Below, piece by piece: positions 55,823 to 64,000 of a stretch of DNA of 64,000 bases. Made by a program: the position numbers and the translations under genes. Location of the stretch: NCBI GenBank assembly GCA_964030785.1, contig OZ034971.1:31038304-31102303 (forward strand), read 5' to 3'. Below the pieces are notes generated by a model. It did no database searches and was not told the DNA's origin. It saw only the letters and a program-made list of their open reading frames with translations. Each line of letters starts with the position of its first letter. The first letter of the stretch is position 1. The stretch comes from Siderastrea siderea. Lineage: Eukaryota > Cnidaria > Anthozoa > Scleractinia > Rhizangiidae.

Positions 55823-56248
55823 GTTGACAATAGAATAAATTTCCTTTGAGCGGGAAGATGCTGCATAAATTATAATGTGCAACTAATTCATTCCCAGGTT
55901 GCACTCGGTTGGATGGAAGAGAACGGAAATTGGGACGTCTTCAATTTTCTCTTGGAAGCTTCAATTTCTGTTCCGTTGTGTTGCGATGTTTTAAATTATG
56001 TTCTGTTGGTCCAAAAACCGTTCGGATTTCCTAAATTCTATTTTGTTGTTTCCAATTTACTGGGACATCGTCAATTTCTGTTCCGTTATGTTACGATGTT
56101 TTAAATTATGCTTTGTTGGTTCAAAATCTGTTCGGATTCCCTAAATTATATTCTGTTGCTTCAATTACTTTTAGAAATAAGTTGATGAAAATTGATAACA
56201 GCTACAGGATTTACATAACAAAATTTGAGGTTGCATTTTGGCGGAGTT
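55806..56248 (-). repeat. Right arm of the long inverted repeat pair
   Basis: About 443 bp, the inverse of 35438-35882. The outer ends (CTCCGCC...) are followed by different sequences, although TATGAG-G-GT on both sides suggests the repeat goes about 15 bp further. Confidence 0.7.
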
Positions 56249-56770
56249 ACCCCTCATACCTTTTCAAATTTACCCGGGTGAACGGGGCCACAGTCACAGA
56301 GAAGCCGCAGAGAGGCCCGTGTGACTGCTAGCTAGGTGACAAACAAATACGAAACGACCAGTAAAATGAAAGGGGTTTAACCTATTTGCTATCCGATCAG
56401 TTCGTTATTCAATGTTTGTTGGGGCTTTAATTTTGACTTCTTAATTAACTTCAAATATTTACGCACATATGCGTAGATAACTTACGTCACTCGTTTCTCG
56501 CTTGGTTTGCGGCTATTTTCAGGCTGTTTCGTGTAAACAGGTCGTCAGATATCCCTCCCCGGTGCTATTATTTTTCTGTATCTGTAATTTCCACTAAATG
56601 GAAGTATAGAAACTCGTCTTTCAAAGCTCCATTGGCTTACCGAAATTGAGCACTCTACGCGAGTTGAATAGCGGAAATGCTTGTAATGTGCCTTGAACTA
56701 AATATAAATAAAGAACAGCCACTCCCTTATACTTTAGGGATTAACGAAACACTCATTTCCCATCGTTTTG
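56249..56770. other. Region downstream of the TIR receptor gene
   Basis: No gene is seen. This would contain the 3' untranslated region and end of the minus-strand receptor transcript; no certain poly(A) signal was identified. Confidence 0.4.
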
Positions 56771-57237
56771 TCAAAGCATGGTTACTAAGGCTTGAGTGTT
56801 CTGTGTCTGTGGTTTCAAATGCTTTATCAGTCTTTTTTCCCATCCTTTCCTCTCCACACTGTCGGAGTAATCCAGAAATGTTCTTGCTCTAAGTTGTTTT
56901 GGGAGCTGTTTTCGGTCAGTCCCATCTATTCTTATAACAATTACTGCAGAGTCGCATCTCTCAAAGCTTCGGTGTAAAGCAAAGTCCCGCTCCTGTTTGC
57001 AGTACTTACTCGAGGCGTAATTCTTCGACCAGACCGCTACAACTTTGCGGCTGTTAAATATGCCTTCCGCCATGCTTTCCAGGAATGGTTTCCCCAGTTC
57101 AAAGTGCACGTGATCCACGCAGTACTTCACGTGATTCTTGTTAAACAGACTCAACAGTTCCTTATCCACCCAAGAAAAATCTTTTCTGCAGTAAGTGATG
57201 AATGCATCGTATTGGAAGTCTCTTGTTTCTGCTCCCG
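56771..57237 (-). CDS. Terminal exon of an Ig/TIR receptor gene: TIR domain
   Basis: 155 codons including the stop. The acceptor CTTCTTAG is at 57238-57245, and the exon enters in phase 1. The TIR domain starts almost at once: FQYDAFITYCRKDFSWVDKE (box 1), HFELGKPFLESMAEGIFNS in the box 2/BB-loop region, the core strand KVVAVWSKNYASSKYC, and FLDYSD...W towards box 3. It would act in the cytoplasm as the signalling domain that recruits other TIR adaptors. The BB loop lacks the usual R-D-x-x-P-G pattern. With the transmembrane exon (58362-58532) and the Ig exon (63796 on), this gives the layout of IL-1R-like cnidarian receptors. Confidence 0.85.
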
Positions 57238-57361
57238 CTAAGAAGCAAACATTTATGTTAGTCAACTCACTAGGTTTTTTAAAACCTTGTACAGTTTCTT
57301 CTTTTACGGGGAAAACGTCTCAACAACCTGGACGCAGTCATAGAGATATTAGGCAACCTAC

Positions 57362-57400
57362 CTCGCAGTATGAGTATGAGATTCACGATTCTCCTCCTTT
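57362..57400 (-). CDS. Possible 39-bp juxtamembrane exon
   Basis: 13 codons with acceptor ACAAAAAG and donor GAG|GTAGGT, in phase 1 at both sides so it could be included or skipped without frame change. It would add RRRIVNLILILR between the transmembrane and TIR exons. The acceptor is weak and the hydrophobic content is odd for a cytoplasmic linker. Direct joining of 58362-58532 to the TIR exon is at least as likely. Confidence 0.25.
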
Positions 57401-57420
57401 CTTTTTGTAAATGTTTAATC

Positions 57421-57488
57421 TCGTACCCAGACTCCGCGGGCTCCTTGGTTATGACCGTCCACTTGGATCCCGAGGACTCTGGGTACGA
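57421..57488. mobile_element. 68-bp palindromic MITE in the receptor intron
   Basis: TCGTACCCAGACTCCGCGGG at the left is the near-complement of CCCGAGGACTCTGGGTACGA at the right. There is no coding potential and no clear target duplication. It lies between the candidate small exon and the transmembrane exon. Confidence 0.55.
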
Positions 57489-58361
57489 ACTTGGTAAATT
57501 AACACTCACGTTTCGACCGCTGACCGACAAAACGTAAGGCTCTGCTAAAACCTTGTGCTTATGCTGTAAATATGACGTATGTCACTAATCTAATCTGGGT
57601 CTCTTTCTCTCCCGTTTAGTAAAGGGAATTAGTGAAAGCTCTGAGAATGCAACCGGTTTGAAAAGTCGTGTTCATCAACAATCCTGCCGTGGTTGAGGTA
57701 CGTTTTTGATTGTCTGCTGCTCATCCTCTGCTGCTCACAAATCACTGTTCAAGATCGCAGCAGGACTCCACGATAGAAGTAGCAGGGATTCAGTACCCAC
57801 AGAACCATTTTGAGTTGAGATTTTAGTTTTGGCTTCATGTCTCAAGAACACATGCCAGAAAGTGGTATATGTGATCTCATCCTTCTCTTTTTCTGACCCT
57901 TAGGTACTCATGAGCGCTAGGTTTCTATGAGCTTTAGTCAAATTGATATCACTCCATGCCCAATGCAAAAATGTTCTTAATTTGTGTAGTAAAAGGAGCT
58001 GTTATACGAGACAAATCTTTTTGAGGTCCGAATGAAGACATAAATTGATATCTAAAAATATACGAATGGACTAAAACTAACGGAAAAGATACGCACGGGT
58101 CAAAACTAATTCAAAACAATACCCTTGGGCTACCTCATATGAATCATCAAGGATTGTTGTCGTTAAGAAATGTAAACATCAGTAATAGTTAGCTAATTAC
58201 TCCCCTCCAAAAAAAACAGGATCTTACTTCCGCAAACGTCCTCTAGAAATCTTTAACTAACAACCTCACCCCCACCAATCAAAAGAAACCAAAATTTTAC
58301 CCCCTATCCCAAATTAAGGAAAAAGGCGGGCAAAATCTGATGTACTAAATTGTTCGCTTAC

Positions 58362-58532
58362 CTGATTCAAGATATCGAATTCTTCGCCTTCGCCAAAGCT
58401 TCAGCAAAAACATTGCAGTCGTTAACAGTCCAACAAACAGACCCAGACCAATGAACAGTGTGGTTATGAGCAGGTCTGAACTCTCTTTGCCCGTTTTATC
58501 TGACACGGAGAAAACTGACGTTGACTTCTCAT
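58362..58532 (-). CDS. Transmembrane exon of the Ig/TIR receptor gene
   Basis: 171 bp, phase 1 at both ends (acceptor ACTTTTTAG, donor AATCAG|GTAAGC). It encodes a short extracellular linker (EKSTSVFSVSDKTGKESSD), a single membrane span LLITTLFIGLGLFVGLLTTA followed by MFLLKL, and a basic stop-transfer sequence WRRRRIRYLES. This makes the product a type I membrane receptor with the TIR domain inside. Confidence 0.8.
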
Positions 58533-61311
58533 CTAAAAAGTAAGTATATGAGAACAAGTCAATGTTAACATGTTAATTTAAAGACAGAAGGAAAGGTACC
58601 TACACATGCGTTGACTGAAATAAATAAAAATTGCAGCGGTAACAACTTTCATACAATTTTCGTGACTCTTTAGACTCTTGGTCTACAGACCCTTGCTCTT
58701 GTGTTAACTTAACTGAAAAATTGAGCATGGCATGGCATGGTATTTAGGCAAAAAGTTAGAAACTTTCCACACATCTCGTCTGAGAAAAATTTCATCCATT
58801 TTCTGGTCGAGGAAGATCTTCAGCAAAGATGTCCTTGTGTTGACGAGGAAAGATGCCAATAAGTGTACTCTACCAAGACAGTGATTTAGGTGAATTGGGC
58901 TTGCGGTCCTTAGGGAATCTCAGCACATTGCCAGGATGGGTTGATCCTGCGGGTAAAAGGAAGCAAGGCATCCAAAGACTACCTGAGTATTGACTGTTGA
59001 GTGCGAGCTCAAGCTACAAAGCTTGAAAAAGAGCGTGATAAGCAAAGGAATCTTTTTCCCGTTATGTGTACCATTTTTGATGATGAAGATGATGATGATG
59101 GTGGTGGTGGTGATGGCGATGGACAGTCCGGGCCACAACCAGAACTGGATATATAGTTTCTGTAATTTGATTGGTTCAGATGCTGAACCAAAACATTGGC
59201 TTGACCGCGAAAAGACTAAGTTCTAGATAAATTTCCTCGTAGAAGAAATACAGAATGCTTGTAGGAATACCGCGAAAATCAACCTTAGCACGGATAAATC
59301 TAGACGATTTTATTCATCCAAGGATTCGATTCACAGATATTAAGATGCTGAGGGACCAGGAATCTTTTTGTGCAAGCGGTACGCAGGCGACCAGTGCAGT
59401 TAAACGTTGGACTTGCGTGAATATTTCAGGAGACCGAAGCAATGAGCTGAGAAGAAAAAACCGATAGAAAGCATGTTTTGCAGTGAACACAGCTTGAGTA
59501 CCGATACATACGCAGTCGATGAGCTTTTAAAAGTCGCGTACTAGTCTATATGTTTGTTGCGAGCGAAGATATTTCCGCCTGGAGTGGTCCATTCTATTCT
59601 GCACCGGACGCATTACCCTACTCGCTTGGATACAACCTTGATCGAACAAGACTCCTGAAGTACTCTCTTGCTGGACATTAATTTATCAGAGTTCAAATAG
59701 CTGAGCCTGTGTGAAGAAATATCTTGGACACATGGTAACTGGTACGTACGCAGTCTCCGTCGTTCGTTCATCGCAGACCCCAGTGTAATTGGCAGTAATG
59801 GCCAGCTGGTGTTTAGATACCGTGTCAACATGAACAAAATTTGGTAAAGGGATTTCACATGGCAGAAATTGAGATTTTGAAACAACCCTGAGAAACTGAA
59901 TCCTTTAGCTTTCAAAAATGAAATGGAAGTACAGAGTGCATTGTATGTTGCAAATAATAATACTAATAATAAATAAACATGTAAATATATAAACAAATAA
60001 ATTGGTTTTCACAGGAAACAAGGAAAGAAGTTTATTTTCATTTGTCCCTTTGCTTACCACTTACATCTTGTAATGTGGAAATGGCTGTCAATATAGGAGG
60101 AATCCAGATAAACTAAAATTTTTGGTAGGCACATGAAGCCTCCAGAGTGTTGACAGTGTATGCTCGATTAGATGGTATGCGAATATTCCATATAAAATAT
60201 GAGAGCATTTTTATACCAGTAAATTCCATATTTTTCAAATAAGCACCCCAGACCAGTATTTATTTAATAGATGCCTGTGTCCAACTGACATTAATTTGAA
60301 GGAATGCTTTATTTGAGGTGTACTTTTTAATTAAGGCATATTTGACAGCCCCATTCCTTTTCCTCATATGTACTAAATACACAAACAAGAGCAAACTGGA
60401 AAACATTATTTAGCTGTAGCGATGTCAAATGGACAGCAAACATAATTCGGGAGAAATGTATTCTTATTGGGAAAATTCCATGGGCAGAAGTTTTCCTCCA
60501 GGCTGGCATGCACTCTAAGGGTGGTGAATGGTCCTCTGGAAAACAAGGGTCTCAGCAATTTTCACTTTGTCTTGAAAATTTTGCACCACCAAAGGATTGC
60601 TCCTGGAAATTCTTTGAATGTGCTGTCACTTATTGTAAATCCTTGAATAAGCACTTGGGGTACTTTTTTCAATATTTGTAGGATGAGGTGGGGAGTGCTT
60701 ATTCAGAAGAGGTATTTATTTGAGGGGAGGCCCTTTTTAATTTTTCACAAATCGTGACCAGTTGGATAGTAACTTGTGTAATTGGCTTGTGACCAATCTT
60801 ATCTACATAACATAGTGACTTACTACTCAGCATTAATTTCAAAAGTCGTTTGCATTTGCTGCAGTTTGCTTTACTTCGCTCAAGAGCAGTTAAACGTTCA
60901 TTTACCAATGACTACAAAATGACGAGATAAACACGACAAACGCTACACTCAACCTTTGTTGTCTCATTAGTCGTCTACAAAAAGCAGGCCAGGGGAGGGG
61001 TGTGCTTACTCAAAGGGAAGCGCTTATTTCAAATTTACGATAAGGCTGGTGGCACTTGTTGTTTTCGAAGGAACCTCAAACACCGTGACACCAAAAGAAC
61101 TATTATTGTAAAATGGCCTCATCCAACTGGCATTATAAGTAATTAACAAAGCCAGCATATACTTATTTGGGGTCTAGCATTTAAATCCAGGAAACAAAAA
61201 AGGAATTTGACGCAAATTGAACTGCAATCGCTTCATATTCAATTTACTAGATCAATATTAATATAGTTTTAATGAGTCATTTTTGAAATTCAGACCATTT
61301 TCAGTTACCTT

Positions 61312-61312
<1 letters not shown>

Positions 61313-61361
<49 letters not shown>

Positions 61362-61383
61362 TAACAATAATAATAATAATAAT
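61313..61383. repeat. (AAT)n microsatellite
   Basis: About 70 bp of AAT repeats with two AAC interruptions. It is followed by CGACTTTATTTAAAGAGGGT, which on the minus strand would look like a LINE 3' end with an (ATT)n tail. That reading is tentative. Confidence 0.85.
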
Positions 61384-62344
61384 CGACTTTATTTAAAGAG
61401 GGTAAACACGTAACAGTAAAAAACTGAGAAACCAGTGGCCCTAAAGATGGTTAGGGAAAATATACTTTTACTACAAAAAGCCATATGTCAACTTTTGTGG
61501 AAAAAATCTGCCTCTAACTGAAGTTTTGAAAAATATGGATGTGATGAGTTGAAAGTTCATATTCAAAGTAAATTTGAGGTTTTGTTGGGTGGAAACAAGG
61601 AAGCAGTTCCATTAATTCATTTCATATTTTTTCTCAATTGACTCTGAACATTTTCACTATTTATAAGTTCCAATGAGCTCATTCAGTGTCCCAGTGTTTA
61701 ACTGTTTCATCTAGGGCATAAATTCATAGTTTCCGAAACCATGAAAATATGAGTTATGGTTAATTTCCTTCAGCCATGTTTCACACTTTCCATCTTGCAG
61801 GTCATAACCTAAAGTAAAAGGAAGAATAAATTAAAACGTGCCAGTAAGAAAGTTAATCCATTTGATATCACAGAAAATACAATACAGAATCACTAGGATA
61901 TACAGTAGTCTGTATTCTTCTAATTCACAGAAATGAACGGGATATCATGAAGGGATAGCCAGTGCACTAATTAATACATCTGTGTTTTCATTTTCTAAAA
62001 TGTAAATATTTGCAAATTTAGACTAATGCATAACATAAATGGTAATGGTTCATACATTAGTGAGCTGCTTCTGGCAAAAAACTAAGCTTATTTAGTATTA
62101 TTACAGCAACACTGATAGTAAGTACAAGCTTTATGATAAAAGCCATTCTCATAAGCGACCAGCTCTAGTTGTAACCACTTGTCTGAATTGCCAAGGTAGT
62201 CGCTTACGAGAGCTTCGACTGTATTATTTCTGTTGTCAAAAATTGATGTTTTTGAAGATGGGCTCTTGCTCCCATCCCAATCTGTGCCCTTTCCCAGAAC
62301 ACAGATCCTCTTCAATTGCTTACAATGTAAAATGAACATGGCTT

Positions 62345-62655
62345 GAGCAGCCCAGTCGATGTATCACTTTACAAACAACACATAGAGAGGATCGAAACGC
62401 ACCAATCACGTTTACAGTCTTCACAGCCAATAACATCACGGCTTAACTGACAGACGACCAATAACATCACGAGGTCGTCGACCAATCAGGACAACGACCA
62501 GAGACTTATAACATCTACTGACGATTCACAGTTCACTTGACTCTGATGATGACTTCCGCTCAGGTTGTCGAAACGTCAGTCAATGTCACCTCAAACAGTC
62601 CTTCTCAGGACTTCACTCACCTGGACGATCACAATTTACCGAATTATGACATAAT
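62345..62655 (+). mobile_element. Penelope-like element remnant (terminal region)
   Basis: A non-coding block of about 300 bp built around the hammerhead motif, with short direct repeats CCAATAACATCACG upstream and the hairpin AGTCCTTCTCAGGACT downstream. Penelope-like retroelements are known to carry hammerhead ribozymes in their terminal repeats. No reverse transcriptase or GIY-YIG frame is seen, so this is a fragment; its limits are approximate. Confidence 0.6.
62538..62584 (+). ncRNA. Hammerhead ribozyme core, Penelope type
   Basis: Helix I is TTGACT (62538-62543) with AGTCAA (62579-62584), fully paired. Then come the core CTGATGA (62544-62550), a stem II region TGACTTCCGCTCAGGTTGTC (62551-62570) with a weak GAC/GTC stem, GAAAC (62571-62575), and GTC with cleavage expected after C62578. 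Stem III is the minimal AC/GT with no loop, as in the short hammerheads of Penelope-like elements, which work best as dimers. All invariant core bases are present. Confidence 0.8.
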
Positions 62656-63122
62656 TTTATAGCGCAACTCATTGTTGCATCTTCAAAAGCACAGCACTAT
62701 GTGAAGAAGTCTTGCACTACAACGAAAATACTACCAAATACAAGCAAATTTTATGTAGATTTCAAAAAAAAATTTTTGAAAGACAGAAAAAATTGTTACG
62801 TACCTTCTTTCTCTAAATGTTTGGCACCTGGTCAGACAAATTTGTGCGCTGAGTCACCCCCAACTTCAATCGTTTCACGTCTAAATCGCATGCGAAACTT
62901 CAACGGAGACGATTTGTTCACATTTGTCTGTTTCCTTATTGTTCAAACGCATGGTTCCCAAAGTACTGTGGGAAAAGGGTACTTCACGGCCTAGAAAAGA
63001 GCTGAGAAGTGACCCAGCATCGTGTCCCTTCGTGTGGGCACCATCTTGGAAAGTTGGATGACGTCACCATACATCCAGTCCTGGTTGTGCCCCGGACTGA
63101 TGGAGATGTTAAAGATGTTGAA

Positions 63123-63257
63123 GGTGATGGATGATGGTAATGGCAATGGTGATGGCGATGGAGATTTTGGTGGTGATGGTGATGTTGATGATGATGATGA
63201 TGATGACGACGATAATGACGATGATGACGATGATGATGATGATGATAATGATGATCT
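63123..63257. repeat. (GAT)n-rich microsatellite
   Basis: 135 bp of GAT/GGT/GAC triplets. It yields long Asp-rich and His-rich open frames on the two strands that are not genes. A smaller related tract is at 59080-59125. Confidence 0.9.
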
Positions 63258-63585
63258 ATGACTGTCATGTTGCTGAGTAACTTCAGTTTCTCCAGCGGTA
63301 AAATTTTGCGATGAAAATAATTGCGAATTTGAGGTTCCAATCGGTTGATATCAAAGTCGACAACAAAAAAGTCCCCAGGAGGGAGCAGATTGTTTTCTCA
63401 CAACCCAGCACAGATTTCTTAAACACAGAATGTTGCGAAAATTTTATTTCTATGTTAGCTTTTGGATTCACCAATTTTACATTTGCGTGCCCCCACGCCG
63501 TCCATCGAAAAGACCGTGTAGTCAATCAGACTGCGAGTTTTCCGAAAGGCTTTTTCATACCACACCACACCATACCATACAACAC

Positions 63586-63662
63586 TCTACTGCTCTGTCC
63601 GCACTGCTCTGCTCTGCTCTGCTCTCTGCTATGCTCTGCTATGCTATGCCATGCCATGCTGT
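63586..63662. repeat. CTGCT/ATGCT/GCCAT low-complexity tract
   Basis: Pentanucleotide-like repeats of CTCTG, CTATG and CCATG on the + strand, preceded by CACACC/CATACC runs from about 63560. Confidence 0.8.
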
Positions 63663-63795
63663 GTTAAACTGTTGTTACGCTTTTACATGAGTCTGACATT
63701 CACCAGATTCCAACTTCTTGTTTTTGTTTCCTTGACTGATCATGAACTCTATCAATACAACAACTGAAACCTAAAAGTCAAATAAAGGCACCCAC

Positions 63796-64000
63796 CATTT
63801 GTAGGAGAAGTATCTTTTCTTACACGAACACTGAAGTTTTTCTGTAGAAAGGCATGTGAAGTGTTCAGAACACAGGTATACCAGCCACTATCGTTTAATC
63901 GAACATTATAAATCGTCAAACCGAGCTTCCTCCTTTGAATATTCCCTTTAGATCGTTCAAACCAGTCATTAGATACTCCATATTTTCTGCTATTGCCGTA
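63796..64000 (-). CDS. Ig-domain exon of the receptor gene (partial, runs off the window)
   Basis: The donor ACAAATG|GTGGGT closes the exon in phase 1. The visible ~68 residues form the second half of an Ig domain: WFERSKGNIQRRKLGLTIYN (strands D-E), then NDSGWYTCVLN with the D-x-G-x-Y-x-C hallmark before strand G (FLQKNFSVRVRK). The partner cysteine and any further Ig domains lie to the right of the window. The phase-1 borders match those of the transmembrane and TIR exons, which supports one gene read right to left. That all three exons belong to one transcript is inference. Confidence 0.75.

Larger units (their letters stand above)
58533..63795 (-). other. Large intron (or introns) of the receptor gene
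   Basis: I found no further convincing exon here, though a weak one could be missed. It holds microsatellites at 59080-59125, 61313-61383, 63123-63257 and 63586-63662, a possible LINE 3' end next to the AAT run, repeated sequence fragments around 60200-61050 and 62090-62340, and the Penelope-type remnant at about 62345-62655. Confidence 0.55.

Noticed and set aside
62088..62339. Minus-strand frame with LGNSDKWLQLELVAYENGFY
   Set aside because: It has the look of a dispersed repeat fragment, with no domain, splice sites or neighbours to support a gene.
62984..63340. His-rich minus-strand and Asp-rich plus-strand frames
   Set aside because: They are translations of the (GAT)n microsatellite.
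1..64000. Bacterial operons, ribosome binding sites or prophage
   Set aside because: Introns, poly(A) signals, metazoan receptor domains and eukaryotic retroelements make a eukaryotic nuclear genome certain.

Overview
This window looks like a piece of an animal genome, most likely an anthozoan cnidarian (stony coral or sea anemone). The call rests on AT-rich intergenic DNA, spliced genes, an Ig/transmembrane/TIR receptor gene, and a dense mix of BEL/Pao, DIRS, CR1/L2-type LINE, Penelope-type, Academ-like and MITE elements. No species can be fixed from the sequence alone.

Region 1 (about 1-32 kb) is a tandem array of five copies (A-E) of one intronless gene for an unrecognised multi-pass membrane protein of 545 residues. 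Copies B (5814-7451) and D (23452-25089) are intact and differ at only five residues. Copies A, C and E are pseudogenes that share several inactivating changes. The repeating block is [pseudogene + spacer + intact gene + spacer]: A+B, C+D, then E alone. Different mobile elements have inserted since duplication and can be read against their empty sites in the sister block. They are a 7.04-kb Academ-like DNA transposon after B, a 1.04-kb MITE-like element before D, and a 1.06-kb fold-back insertion inside E. A 43-bp minisatellite at the left edge replaces the 5' half of copy A.

Region 2 (about 32-39.3 kb) is gene-poor. It holds a 1.6-kb TIR element with a 9-bp target-site duplication, a degenerate tandem satellite carrying a tRNA-like SINE/hairpin insertion, two clusters of the palindromic 9-mer ACGG(A/T)CCGT, and a roughly 178-bp near-perfect palindrome.

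Region 3 (39.3-54.5 kb) is a retroelement nest. A BEL/Pao LTR element on the minus strand has identical 284-bp LTRs and a TGTTT target duplication. It lies beside a LINE of the CR1/L2 group, whose ORF2 is split by a complete DIRS-type tyrosine-recombinase retrotransposon and broken by frameshifts. Inverted copies of a roughly 445-bp sequence at 35.4-35.9 kb and 55.8-56.25 kb bracket this whole part.

Region 4 (56.7-64 kb) is the 3' part of a minus-strand receptor gene. A partial Ig exon lies at the right edge, with a transmembrane exon and a terminal TIR exon downstream, all joined by phase-1 introns. This is the layout of IL-1R-like TIR receptors. The large intron holds microsatellites and a Penelope-type remnant with a well-formed hammerhead ribozyme core.
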